IMG/VR virus record: IMGVR_UViG_3300031758_000466
Coordinates: 1-27,155 of that record
Origin: a virus
Length of the DNA stretch: 27,155 nt
Strand: one strand, 5' to 3'
Shown one piece after another: positions 16,816 through 23,826 of this stretch; within the stretch, counting starts at the first letter, position 1; each line of letters starts with the position of its first letter. The translations under genes and the position numbers were made by a program. The notes below the pieces were generated by a model. That model was given only the letters and a program-made list of their open reading frames with translations. It made no database searches and was not told the origin of the DNA.

Positions 16816-17349
16816 TTAACTTTTTAAGGCGGTTCTATAATATCTAGCGGTTATAGATCCACTTGTTGGTGTTACTGACAAACTAATTATACCTGCATTT
16901 TCTTCTAATTGCACAGTATAAAGAGAATTATTTGTATTGGATGATATCTCATATCTATTTACATGTAGATCTGTTCCATCGTTAACTATGTCTAACTGAT
17001 CGGATACAAAAAGACTGTCTTTTTTAATCTGAAGCGTATATCTTACTGTTGAATATAGGGACTTAGAAAAAGTATCAATTGCTGTTTTGTTTTCTATTCC
17101 GCTTATTGTTGAATCGTTGTTTCCAGCAAGTCCCAGTTCTGTTCCTACCTGTCCTCCTGCTTCAAGAGTGCTTACTCTGTAGTCAAGAGATGTGGTTACT
17201 GAAGAGCCAGTAACTCCAACTTTAGCCTCAAGAGCTTCGATTGCATCGTTAGCATTTGAATGTTGTTGAGCGTGTGACGGAGAAGAAAGACTATCTGTTC
17301 CGCTTGGATTTGTTAAAGTATCCAGAGAGTTTGGATAATTGGTTGCCAT
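16816..17349 (-). CDS. Structural protein with short coiled coil
   Basis: A 177-residue protein beginning ATNYPNSLDTLTNPSGTDSL, then SSPSHAQQHSNANDAIEALE and AKVG. This start is common in phage virion proteins of the fibre region, where it forms a short trimeric coiled coil (AIEALEAKVG). The remainder is beta-strand-rich with VRYTLQIKKDSLFVSDQLDI and a closing SLSVTPTSGSITARYYRTAL. It has an AGAGGT ribosome site and its own extended -10 box 36 nt upstream. I infer a fibre or baseplate-tip component. Confidence 0.8.
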   Translation of the reverse strand: MATNYPNSLDTLTNPSGTDSLSSPSHAQQHSNANDAIEALEAKVGVTGSSVTTSLDYRVSTLEAGGQVGTELGLAGNNDSTISGIENKTAIDTFSKSLYSTVRYTLQIKKDSLFVSDQLDIVNDGTDLHVNRYEISSNTNNSLYTVQLEENAGIISLSVTPTSGSITARYYRTALKS

Positions 17350-17384
17350 GATTACCTCTAAATTTAAAGCCTTTGTACATAATA

Positions 17385-17393
17385 ATTATATCA
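17385..17393 (-). promoter_or_regulatory. Extended -10 promoter (TGA-TATAAT)
   Basis: Minus-strand TGATATAAT in the 63-nt gap upstream of the 177-residue structural gene, 35 nt before its ATG. No -35 box of quality. Confidence 0.5.
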
Positions 17394-17412
17394 TGTATTT
17401 TTAATAATTTTA

Positions 17413-17688
17413 CTATCTAACAACATCTCCATCATAAGTATGTGTATGATCTGGTACTGTTGAAGGTACTAGGGAAAATGATGATGCCCCAGACCAAGTT
17501 GTATCTGAAAGTTTTGGGCCATAGAAAGTTTTACTAACATTATCTATATAAAAATCGTTTGTTATTCCAAGATTTGATGATGGAGCTCCGCTTCCATTAA
17601 GTATTGTGTTTCCACGAATACCTTGTGGTCCAGGAGAAGAAACTATAACATTGTTTATAGTTTCTGTAACTATTATTTTTTCATTCAT
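17413..17688 (-). CDS. Small fibre protein with collagen-like motif
   Basis: A 91-residue protein. After TETINNVIVSSPGPQGIRGN comes a Gly-X-Y stretch (PGPQGIRGN), the short collagen-like signature often found in phage fibres. GAPSSNLGITNDFYIDNVSK and TFYGPKLSDTTWSGASSFSL follow, a motif usual downstream of such collagen stretches. The C-terminus ends HTHTYDGDVVR. The start overlaps the stop of the upstream gene by one base. The Gly-Pro-Gln unit could be another hydroxylase target, though it is very short. Confidence 0.75.
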   Translation of the reverse strand: MNEKIIVTETINNVIVSSPGPQGIRGNTILNGSGAPSSNLGITNDFYIDNVSKTFYGPKLSDTTWSGASSFSLVPSTVPDHTHTYDGDVVR

Positions 17689-18038
17689 TAAATAGTCACC
17701 GATCTTTTGAGAGCCATAAACCCTTCAAGGAGTTTAATTTTATTCCCAGCAGAATCGATGACCATAATATCATAGGCAGATTTTGGGTAGAACAATTTAT
17801 TTGTTTGTGTTGGAGTTAGTCTAATTGTTAAAGTTCCAGTTGCACCATTTATAGTGATACCACCAGATGGTGATGTTAATGAAACTGCTAACTTAGATCC
17901 GCCTGGTGTATCTCGGATCTGCATCTTTGCTGATGCACCAACTAAAGAAATTGGTGTTACTGCATCCTCTTCAGTGTATTGAACCTGAAAAGTAAATGTA
18001 GCATTTTGATCTACTTCGAAATTTTTTTGTACTGCCAT
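17688..18038 (-). CDS. Baseplate/fibre Ig-like protein (BppU-like)
   Basis: A 116-residue beta-sandwich protein: ATFTFQVQYTEEDAVTPISL, SAKMQIRDTPGGSKLAVSLT, GTLTIRLTPTQTNKLF and YDIMVIDSAGNKIKLLEGFM. This strand order is like the N-terminal domain of BppU-type baseplate proteins and similar small virion proteins in many tailed phages. It is translated just before the collagen-motif protein with a one-base overlap, which suggests that the two form a complex. AGGAG lies 11 bases before the ATG, a long spacing. Confidence 0.7.
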   Translation of the reverse strand: MAVQKNFEVDQNATFTFQVQYTEEDAVTPISLVGASAKMQIRDTPGGSKLAVSLTSPSGGITINGATGTLTIRLTPTQTNKLFYPKSAYDIMVIDSAGNKIKLLEGFMALKRSVTI

Positions 18039-18060
18039 TTGCCATAGTCTCCTAAATAGG

Positions 18061-18094
18061 AATACTCCTGTACCAATTTTAGCACAGGAGTATT
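18061..18094. terminator. Perfect 11-bp hairpin between holin candidate and baseplate gene
   Basis: AATACTCCTGT (18061-18071) and ACAGGAGTATT (18084-18094) pair perfectly over a 12-nt loop. It is the strongest intergenic hairpin in the left part. No pure T-run follows on the minus strand (TCCTATTT), so it may be a terminator, an RNA-processing site or both. Confidence 0.55.
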
Positions 18095-18107
18095 TCTAAT
18101 CTACTGA

Positions 18108-18344
18108 TTATTTGTTCTGAAATCCAAAGCTTTTATCGTTTGGATTTAGCGCCTTAAGGATAACTGGGGCAACTGCGGCTACGCCTGCTGCGATCAAATC
18201 CTTTGGATTTGTATTTCCAGTCATATATAGAGCCATAGCTGCTGCTAAGAATGCTCTTCCATATGTACCTAATGCGCTTAGAATTTGCTCTTGCATTGTA
18301 ACTTTCCCATCTTTGTTTAAATCGGCTTTATCGAATTTAGCCAT
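18108..18344 (-). CDS. EF-hand membrane protein, holin candidate
   Basis: A 78-residue protein. Residues 7-18 form a canonical calcium-binding EF-hand loop (DLNKDGKVTMQE: D-x-N-x-D-G-x-V-x3-E). Two hydrophobic helices follow (TYGRAFLAAAMALYMTG and AAGVAAVAPVILKAL), joined by TNPKD. Size, two membrane spans and a polar tail fit a holin, which would open the cell membrane for lysis; the lysozyme gene is 3 kb away. Calcium gating is a guess from the loop. The ATG at 18344 is chosen because GGAG lies nine bases upstream; longer readings start at TTG inside that site. Confidence 0.65.
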   Translation of the reverse strand: MAKFDKADLNKDGKVTMQEQILSALGTYGRAFLAAAMALYMTGNTNPKDLIAAGVAAVAPVILKALNPNDKSFGFQNK

Positions 18345-18359
18345 ATTTATCATCTCCAA

Positions 18360-18400
18360 TCAGGGCAGGGTGCCCTGAGAATTTGGGTATTAACCCAAAT
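18360..18400. repeat. Two adjacent perfect hairpins
   Basis: An 8-bp stem with a 3-nt loop (18360-18378) and an 8-bp stem ATTTGGGT/ACCCAAAT with a 4-nt loop (18381-18400). They fill the gap between the ribonucleotide reductase stop and the holin candidate start. Either terminators or a structured leader. Confidence 0.6.
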
Positions 18401-18403
18401 ACT

Positions 18404-18412
18404 ATTGTATCA
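18404..18412 (-). promoter_or_regulatory. Extended -10 promoter (TGA-TACAAT)
   Basis: Minus-strand TGATACAAT directly after the ribonucleotide reductase stop codon and upstream of the two hairpins and the holin candidate. The start of transcription would fall at the edge of the first hairpin. Confidence 0.4.
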
Positions 18413-20347
18413 CTAAGCTGATATATCTACTATCTCACAATTGCCATCTGATGTACAGGCAAGGGTCTGTGTTCCAGAAGTTCCGTCCTCTGTTTCGTAG
18501 AAAGACAAATCTTCCCAACGAATCGATTTTGGCATTTGTGCTAAAACTGCTTCGTATTCTTCTTTTGTAACTTCTTGGTATGGAGCCTGCTTATAAGTAT
18601 GATCAGAGTGTGGCAAGAATGAGATTCCAGAAACTTCATCAAAATGCTTGTATACCCAAGCTCCTACTTCCATCCATTCATCTTCTTTTACAGATACAGT
18701 GATTGAAGGCTTGTGCTCACACCATGCACGTTGATAAACAAGCCAAGTATTTAAATGCTCTATTGCTGTTAAATCATTTCTAACAATCGCACCCTCTGGT
18801 GCCTTAACTGGAAATGAAAATACGTATGTATCGTTTGGCTTCATAACATCATCTTCTACTGGAATTCCGACCTCCTTTAAAAATGTAGAGATTGGATCTC
18901 CTTTTGAGCCACGTACTGTACGAATATAATATGGTGAATGCCATGCATGCATTCCTGAAGACACCCCGACCAATTGGGAAACTGTTCCAGAAGGCTTTAC
19001 ACATGTGATAGCAGCAGACTCTTGAATCCCAATCTTCTGAGCCTCTTCTGAATTAATTGTTCTTGCGTATTCACGAAGTCCAACTAAAACTTCTTCTAAT
19101 TTCTTGATATCTTGTTTACCTGAGAAGAATTTATGTCCGAATTGTCCAGTTAAAGAAACTCCTAATAAACGCTCTTCTTCTGTGTTATCTTTCCAGATTT
19201 TACGAAGATACTTAAAGTCTGTTAGCGTTGATTGCCAAGTTCCAAGAATTGTTGCAAGACGTACTTTATTTGAAATATCCTCAACTGTATCCTTTTCACG
19301 TAATACGACTTCTGAAAGATTACAAAACTGATAAGGACGGAGAATAATTTCGGAACACGGGTTTGTTCCATAATGGATTTCAGGGTCTCTACGGCCATAC
19401 TTCGCTGCCTGCTTCTGCGCTGCCGCAACATTATAGATTCCACGTTCGCCAGACTTCGAGTCATAAAGAGATTTCCATTCTGCAATAAATTGCTCCATTT
19501 CTGGCTTACGTGAGTAAGCAACAGAGTTATTTGAAAGTGCACGTTGTGAATTGTTTTCCCACCAGTTCCCAGATTTTGCTTGAGCCATTTCAATGTCATT
19601 AATATTTGACAAAGAGATCATTGCTGATCTACGGACTCCTCCAACTACAACAATTTCTCCAATCTTACACATAATATCATGTGCTTCAATTGGTTTTAGC
19701 TGTCGTCCTGTTGCAGATTTAAACTTTGAAATAGTAAAGTCAAATAGGTTGATAAGTGGCTGTGGACCAGATGATCTTCCGCCCATTGTCTTAAGTCGAG
19801 CACCAGATGGGCGAAGTTTGCTTACATCAACAGAAGGAATATGTCCTGACCATAATAATGCAAGTAGCTCACGATATGCTTTAGCCCAACCCTGCTTTGA
19901 ATCTTCAACAGTAATTACAGTCGTAGACTTTTCTAAAGTTTCTGGAACGGGAGGAAGTTTATTAACATATTTATATTCAACAGAGAACCCTACGCCTGTT
20001 CCGCACATAAGAATATACATTGTTTCGTCAAATGAGCGTGGTGAATCTACTGGAACAAACGAGCAATTATAACCCGCAACATGATCTCTATCTAATGCAG
20101 CACCTGCAGTCATTACTGATCTCATTGATGGCATTACATCTCTATTATAAACCGCCTCTTTCATTTCTTGAAGAAGTTTTGAATCTGGAATATAATCTTT
20201 AGTTTCTTTAAGATGTTTTGTCATAAAGTCAAAATAGCGATCTACTGTCTCACCCCATGTTTCACGACGATTTTCTTCTGGAATCCATCTTGCATATCTA
20301 GACAATGCAATAAAGTTTTCATATGGGTTTTCAATAGTTCTTGACAT
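18413..20347 (-). CDS. nrdJ: Class II (B12-dependent) ribonucleoside-triphosphate reductase
   Basis: A 644-residue enzyme that turns ribonucleotides into deoxyribonucleotides with adenosylcobalamin as radical source, supplying DNA precursors. By comparison with the Lactobacillus leichmannii enzyme, Cys331 in NPCSEI is the thiyl-radical cysteine (Cys408 there), with Asn329 and Glu333 as partners. Cys342 (FCNLSE) and Cys95 (YNCSF) are the reducing pair; the 11-residue spacing from 331 to 342 is the same as 408-419. The C-terminal CTSDGNC pair (631, 637) reloads the active site. It is about 95 residues shorter than the L. leichmannii enzyme. No small subunit or activase is nearby, as expected for class II. 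The host must supply B12. Confidence 0.93.
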   Translation of the reverse strand: MSRTIENPYENFIALSRYARWIPEENRRETWGETVDRYFDFMTKHLKETKDYIPDSKLLQEMKEAVYNRDVMPSMRSVMTAGAALDRDHVAGYNCSFVPVDSPRSFDETMYILMCGTGVGFSVEYKYVNKLPPVPETLEKSTTVITVEDSKQGWAKAYRELLALLWSGHIPSVDVSKLRPSGARLKTMGGRSSGPQPLINLFDFTISKFKSATGRQLKPIEAHDIMCKIGEIVVVGGVRRSAMISLSNINDIEMAQAKSGNWWENNSQRALSNNSVAYSRKPEMEQFIAEWKSLYDSKSGERGIYNVAAAQKQAAKYGRRDPEIHYGTNPCSEIILRPYQFCNLSEVVLREKDTVEDISNKVRLATILGTWQSTLTDFKYLRKIWKDNTEEERLLGVSLTGQFGHKFFSGKQDIKKLEEVLVGLREYARTINSEEAQKIGIQESAAITCVKPSGTVSQLVGVSSGMHAWHSPYYIRTVRGSKGDPISTFLKEVGIPVEDDVMKPNDTYVFSFPVKAPEGAIVRNDLTAIEHLNTWLVYQRAWCEHKPSITVSVKEDEWMEVGAWVYKHFDEVSGISFLPHSDHTYKQAPYQEVTKEEYEAVLAQMPKSIRWEDLSFYETEDGTSGTQTLACTSDGNCEIVDISA

Positions 20348-20434
20348 TTTAAGTGTGACCTCTTCTTCCGCCTTACGGATTAATAAATTTTAATGAAACC
20401 TAAGTGTATCAAACTTTTTTTTAAGAGTCTAGGG

Positions 20435-21424
20435 CTAGCTAAATTTTTTGAATATGTGATCAAAAGAGTTCTTAGTCAACTCTAACCAATTATATTCTTC
20501 ATGTATTTTAGTTGACTGAGCATAGTAATATCCAGAATATGCATTAAAGTTAAAGACAACATCTCTCATAAGCTCAACTAGGTGTTGACGGTTTGGCTCA
20601 AAAACTTTGCCTTCGTGTGGAAATGGCCATGGAGAATCCACTAACTTTGATTTTAATTTTAATGGCCCTAAGTATTTTTCATAATGTGCCCAACTTGCTG
20701 TACATATAGTTGGCATTCCAGTAGCAAGAGCTTGAAGCGGAATAAAACCAAATCCTTCTCCATAACTTGGATACACTAAAACATCATGATCATGATATAG
20801 TCTAACTAACTCTAGATCACTTAGTTCTTCTGTTATAACCTTTACATTATTATAAATATTTTGCGGTAAACCTATTATCTCTTTATCTATGTAGTTATTA
20901 TAAACTCTGGTTGTATTATGATGATACGCTTTTATTGTAAGAGAATACTTAGGGTTATTTCCATAAAGTTCTCCAAACACATCCACCACCATTTGGCCAG
21001 CTTTTCTTGGTGCTGGTTCTCCAATGTGAAGAAACTTAATCTTATCTGATTCTCTTCTTCTTTTTGGCTTCCATATGTCTTGTATTCCATGTGGATAAAC
21101 CTTAATATTTTTATATCCATTATCTTCAAAAACATTAGCACACCAGTCTGATGTTGTCCAAATTTCATCGCAGTGATCTAGCATATTTTTCCATTTATCT
21201 GGAATTTTTGTAGATTCCCACGGAGTATATCCTATTTGATATTGACCTCTGTGCATTTTAAAATGTTCTGGCTGAGCAAAATTTAATTGTACTGGAGCTT
21301 TTGGATAAGAATATGGAACCTCATGGCCTAACTCTTTTAACGAAGTAGCTATATTTGATCCAGCATAACCATATCCATTAGAGTTCTTGAAGTTAATTGT
21401 AGGTGTAAAAAATGATATTTGCAT
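20435..21424 (-). CDS. GT4-type glycosyltransferase
   Basis: A 329-residue GT-B fold enzyme. The N-terminal domain holds YTPWESTKIPDKW and DEIWTTSDWCANVFEDNG; the C-terminal domain has FLHIGEPAPRKAG, LYHDHDVLVYPSYGEGFGFI and PLQALATGMPTI. The family usually has Glu-x7-Glu for the sugar nucleotide; here it is Glu223-x7-Gln231, a mild substitution. Phage enzymes of this kind decorate DNA, virion proteins or host surface sugars; which applies here cannot be read. The gene starts at 21424 with a weak AGAAAGA site and is divergent from the lysozyme gene across a 79-85-bp control region. Confidence 0.85.
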   Translation of the reverse strand: MQISFFTPTINFKNSNGYGYAGSNIATSLKELGHEVPYSYPKAPVQLNFAQPEHFKMHRGQYQIGYTPWESTKIPDKWKNMLDHCDEIWTTSDWCANVFEDNGYKNIKVYPHGIQDIWKPKRRRESDKIKFLHIGEPAPRKAGQMVVDVFGELYGNNPKYSLTIKAYHHNTTRVYNNYIDKEIIGLPQNIYNNVKVITEELSDLELVRLYHDHDVLVYPSYGEGFGFIPLQALATGMPTICTASWAHYEKYLGPLKLKSKLVDSPWPFPHEGKVFEPNRQHLVELMRDVVFNFNAYSGYYYAQSTKIHEEYNWLELTKNSFDHIFKKFS

Positions 21425-21446
21425 ATAATCTTTCTGGTCAACTGAC

Positions 21447-21467
21447 TTGACAGTAACTTACTGACAA
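21447..21467. promoter_or_regulatory. Imperfect 21-bp palindrome, operator candidate
   Basis: Half-sites TTG-A-CAGTAA and TTACTG-A-CAA around a single central C, with one mismatched pair. It covers the -35 box and most of the spacer of the lysozyme promoter, so a dimeric protein bound here would block it. It could also affect the divergent glycosyltransferase gene. Confidence 0.5.
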
Positions 21468-21476
21468 TGCTATTCT
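21447..21476 (+). promoter_or_regulatory. Sigma-70-type promoter of the lysozyme gene
   Basis: TTGACA (21447-21452) and TATTCT (21471-21476) with an 18-bp spacer, 33 bp before the lysozyme ATG. It is the best -35/-10 pair on the plus strand in this part and the only one in the divergent gap. Confidence 0.6.
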
Positions 21477-21509
21477 TATAGTTCGTTATCTCTAAAGGAG
21501 GAAATGCCA

Positions 21510-22070
21510 ATGGAGAATATAAAACAAAAGCTTAGTGATGTTGCCCATCACTGGACCGCAATAGTAATGATAACATTATTCCTATTCGGAAACAACACGG
21601 TTGTTCCAGTAATGCCAGCATCTCAAGCTATTGGGGTGGAAACACCTAAATCGACAGTACAAATAAAGAAAGAAACCTTAGAGAAGTACAGCACTACTGT
21701 ATACAAGCCTTCTGAGATGCTAACAGACGGAGAACTAAAAGAACTCCTATCAGCTGTTGGCTTTGAAGGAAAAGCCCTTAAACAGGCTTGGGCTATTGCA
21801 AAGGCAGAATCTAATTCTAGACCTATGGCTTACAATGGTAACAGGAAAACTGGAGACAGTTCCTACGGAATTTTTCAGATTAATATGTTGGGTGAACTCG
21901 GCATTGATCGTAAAGAAAAATTTGATCTAAAGTCAAACATTTTATTGTTTGACCCAGTAATTAACGCAGAGATAACGTATTATATGACTAAGGGCGGAAT
22001 TGATTGGTCATCATGGTCTTCCCTAAATGGGGTAAGATATAAAGAATTCTTAAAAGAATTCAAAAATTAG
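21510..22070 (+). CDS. Membrane-anchored lysozyme/transglycosylase (SLT-like)
   Basis: A 186-residue cell-wall enzyme. Residues 16-27 form a hydrophobic signal or signal-anchor (TAIVMITLFLFG). After a linker, residues 70-186 resemble the soluble lytic transglycosylase fold: Glu100 in AIAKAESNSRPMA is the likely catalytic acid, and SSYGIFQIN is the family motif, with Asn and Asp-rich helices after it. It would cut peptidoglycan at lysis or at entry. The ATG at 21510 has AAGGAGG eight bases upstream; the ATG at 21504 is too close to that site. First of a run of five plus-strand genes. Confidence 0.85.
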   Translation: MENIKQKLSDVAHHWTAIVMITLFLFGNNTVVPVMPASQAIGVETPKSTVQIKKETLEKYSTTVYKPSEMLTDGELKELLSAVGFEGKALKQAWAIAKAESNSRPMAYNGNRKTGDSSYGIFQINMLGELGIDRKEKFDLKSNILLFDPVINAEITYYMTKGGIDWSSWSSLNGVRYKEFLKEFKN

Positions 22071-22082
22071 AAAGGTAGGTAT

Positions 22083-22298
22083 ATGAAGATACAATACGTA
22101 TCCAAATATATAGCTCTTTCAGAAGAGGGCCTTGTATCGAAAATGGAATGTCCAATCGATCAAGGTTCTCTTCTTTCTAATCTTGACGCTGAAGATAATA
22201 TATTTTTATATTGCCTATCGTGTGATTATAGAAAAAATATAGGAACTAAATTATATGATGACATTGTAAGGATGGTAAATCATAATGAAAAAATGTAG
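22083..22298 (+). CDS. Small zinc-ribbon-like protein
   Basis: A 71-residue protein with Cys23 (MECPID) and Cys44-x2-Cys47 (LYCLSCDYRK). This looks like a zinc ribbon in which the second cysteine of the first pair is replaced by Asp26, a possible fourth ligand. The spacing between the knuckles is about 20 residues, normal for the fold. The ribosome site AAGGTAGG is six bases before the ATG. It follows the lysozyme gene by 12 nt and overlaps the next small gene by 14 nt, so the group is one operon. Function unknown. Confidence 0.7.
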   Translation: MKIQYVSKYIALSEEGLVSKMECPIDQGSLLSNLDAEDNIFLYCLSCDYRKNIGTKLYDDIVRMVNHNEKM

Positions 22299-22398
22299 CG
22301 AAAATGAATGCCAATGCGAATCTACTCCTATGGTAGTAACTGATAACATGGGAAGAGAAATATTTTGGGAAGACTTAGGTAGACCAGATGGACAATAA
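22285..22398 (+). CDS. 37-residue cysteine-containing peptide
   Basis: A tiny gene between two overlapping neighbours: it starts 14 nt before the end of the zinc-ribbon gene and ends 11 nt inside the next. It begins MKKCSENECQCESTP and ends REIFWEDLGRPDGQ. Three cysteines lie within nine residues (CSENECQC), a pattern able to bind a metal. The ribosome site is weak (GATGG), so translation probably depends on coupling. The stop-start overlaps on both sides argue for a real gene. Confidence 0.55.
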   Translation: MKKCSENECQCESTPMVVTDNMGREIFWEDLGRPDGQ

Positions 22399-22600
22399 TA
22401 TAGAAAATAATAATTTAGAAGATAATTTGCCTATGGTAAATTATATTATGCTAGCTAGAATATATGACGTTCTTTGTCTTTTAGCCAGCAAAGTTTGCGG
22501 TGATGAAGAAATTAGTAAGATGGTAAATTACCATGAGGAGGGCTACCTTTTAGGACCAAGCCCTTCATATAACCCAGTAAAGGAAAATGAAAATGGATAA
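22388..22600 (+). CDS. Small hypothetical protein
   Basis: Seventy residues, acidic at the start (NNIENNNLEDNLPM) with a helical middle (ARIYDVLCLLASKVCGDEEI) and a Pro/Ser-rich end. AGGTAG lies six bases before the ATG. It overlaps both neighbours by a few bases, in keeping with the tightly coupled operon. I do not recognise a family. The helix could be amphipathic and mediate dimer formation. Confidence 0.65.
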   Translation: MDNNIENNNLEDNLPMVNYIMLARIYDVLCLLASKVCGDEEISKMVNYHEEGYLLGPSPSYNPVKENENG

Positions 22601-22787
22601 AGAAAAAGTAGTAATGGCAATGTTGGAAAAAATAAATAATGATACTCGTGCAATGGGTGTTGCAAATGGTGTAGACCTTATGACTATTGAGCAGCAAGTG
22701 ATGCAGAATCAAAATAGCTTAATTTATATGCTATCTAACCTGCATGACTTTATCATTGAAAAAGGATTATTTAAAGATCCCTCTTGA
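22593..22787 (+). CDS. Small helical hypothetical protein
   Basis: Sixty-four residues from the ATG at 22593, which is eight bases after AGGA; an ATG six bases earlier is too close to that site. Almost entirely helical: DKEKVVMAMLEKINNDTRAM, then TIEQQVMQNQNSLIYMLSNL and DFIIEKGLF. This looks like a short coiled-coil protein. It is the last gene of the lysozyme operon; its stop codon lies inside the -35 box of the small RNA promoter that follows. Confidence 0.65.
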   Translation: MDKEKVVMAMLEKINNDTRAMGVANGVDLMTIEQQVMQNQNSLIYMLSNLHDFIIEKGLFKDPS

Positions 22788-22812
22788 CTTTGAAAAAGTC
22801 TAATATTACAAT
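22784..22812 (+). promoter_or_regulatory. Consensus-like promoter of a small RNA
   Basis: TTGACT (22784-22789), a 17-bp spacer and TACAAT (22807-22812). Only a non-coding stretch ending in a terminator follows, so this promoter seems to serve an RNA gene. Confidence 0.75.
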
Positions 22813-22817
22813 TAGTA

Positions 22818-22902
22818 AGTATTAGTCGTAGCATTCGTGCTCCTGATACTTGCACGAAAGTGCAGCAAGTCCCAATCGGATCCGCCTCTGGTTGGGATTT
22901 TT
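22818..22902 (+). ncRNA. Structured small RNA of about 85 nt
   Basis: No ribosome site or reading frame is seen between the promoter and the terminator. Three hairpins can form: AGCA-TTCG-TGCT (22830-22841, a UUCG tetraloop), TGCAC-GAAA-GTGCA (22851-22864, a GAAA tetraloop) and the terminator stem at 22870. In addition TTCGTGC (22834-22840) pairs perfectly with GCACGAA (22852-22858), which excludes the first two hairpins. The RNA may therefore switch between two folds. I do not recognise a known RNA family; a regulatory RNA against host or phage messages is the simplest reading. Confidence 0.65.
22870..22902 (+). terminator. Rho-independent terminator
   Basis: Stem TCCCAATC/GGTTGGGA (22870-22877 with 22890-22897, one G-U pair), 12-nt loop, then TTTTT. 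It ends the small RNA and shields the next gene from read-through. Confidence 0.85.
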
Positions 22903-22915
22903 GCTTGTCTAGGGG

Positions 22916-22921
22916 TATAAT
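22916..22921 (+). promoter_or_regulatory. -10 box of a leaderless gene
   Basis: TATAAT, six bases, then the ATG at 22928. No ribosome site fits in between. It lies 13 bases after the terminator T-run. Confidence 0.65.
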
Positions 22922-22927
22922 AGAAGA

Positions 22928-23197
22928 ATGATTAGGCAGGAAATTATATCCTTAAACTCTACCCCAGTTGATTTAACTACATCTGGCAACATTGATCCTG
23001 CAATAGTTATGTCAATTCAAAATATTATGACAGAAGGCTTCGCTTATCTTGGCAATGAAAGCGTTTCAAATTCTATCTACGGACATAAACTTTATCCTGG
23101 ACAATCATTTACAATTGAGCTTGCTCCAAATGATAGAGTTTTTGCAGTAGGGGATGCTGGAGTTTCAATAGCTAAGTTTATATTGGATCTAGGATGA
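22928..23197 (+). CDS. Small virion-associated protein (putative)
   Basis: An 89-residue beta-rich protein. QEIISLNSTPVDLTT at the start, then FAYLGNESVSNSIYGHKLYP and GQSFTIELAPNDRVFAVGDA. Small proteins with this YLG...PG.SF.IEL...D..FAV pattern occur next to capsid or fibre genes in many phages and may decorate the virion; that is family-level knowledge, and the call is tentative. The gene is leaderless (ATG six bases after TATAAT) and its end overlaps the next gene by 4 nt (ATGA). Confidence 0.65.
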   Translation: MIRQEIISLNSTPVDLTTSGNIDPAIVMSIQNIMTEGFAYLGNESVSNSIYGHKLYPGQSFTIELAPNDRVFAVGDAGVSIAKFILDLG

Positions 23198-23826
23198 GCC
23201 AGCCAAGAATACGGATAACTACACCGCCTTTTGACCCGCTAACAGTAGAGTTTGTTTCTACAATAAAACATTTGGTTAAAAGCGATTATAATGGAACTAT
23301 AAATAAAGGTCAGGCTGTTTATGTAACTGGGTCTACTGGAAACGATGGAACTAACATGCTTATAAATAGGGCAAGTAATGGTATAGAAATGACTTCATCG
23401 AAAACAATGGGGTTATTAGAAACTAGCCTTGCTAAAAATGGTATTGGATATGTTATTACTGAAGGTTTGCTTGCTGGGCTCAATACAAACGGGGCAAATC
23501 CTGGAGATCCTGTTTGGCTTGGAGTAGATGGCAACTTAATCTACGGGCTAACTAATAAACCAGTGGCACCTGCTCATTTAGTTTTTATAGGAATTGTAAC
23601 CAGGAAAAACCAAAACAACGGCGAGATATTCGTTAAGGTACAAAATGGTTTTGAGGTAGAAGAAATTCACAATGTTGTTCTTACAAATAAAGCGGCAGGA
23701 GACACAATAGTTTGGAATGGTGGTAACTGGATTAATAGAAATATTAATGGGGCTACTGGATCATTTACATCTAATGACGGTAAAACAATTACCGTTACTA
23801 ATGGAATAATTACATCTATAGTATAA
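23194..23826 (+). CDS. Virion/tail-fibre-associated protein (putative)
   Basis: A 210-residue beta-rich protein. Residues about 25-155 follow a pattern common in phage fibre proteins: NKGQAVYVTGSTGNDGTNML, SSKTMGLLETSLAKNGIGYV, EGLLAGLNTNGANPGDPVWL and APAHLVFIGIVTRKNQNNGE, then IFVKVQNGFEVEEIHNVVLT. The C-terminus ends in GSFTSNDGKTITVTNGIITS, a short strand cap. It is translated by ATGA overlap with the 89-residue gene. It is unusual that these virion-like genes lie on the plus strand, away from the main structural block, with their own promoter. Confidence 0.7.
   Translation: MSQPRIRITTPPFDPLTVEFVSTIKHLVKSDYNGTINKGQAVYVTGSTGNDGTNMLINRASNGIEMTSSKTMGLLETSLAKNGIGYVITEGLLAGLNTNGANPGDPVWLGVDGNLIYGLTNKPVAPAHLVFIGIVTRKNQNNGEIFVKVQNGFEVEEIHNVVLTNKAAGDTIVWNGGNWINRNINGATGSFTSNDGKTITVTNGIITSIV

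Noticed and set aside
19593-20072. 159-codon plus-strand frame in the reductase region
   Set aside because: Antisense shadow of the ribonucleotide reductase, whose catalytic residues are all on the minus strand.
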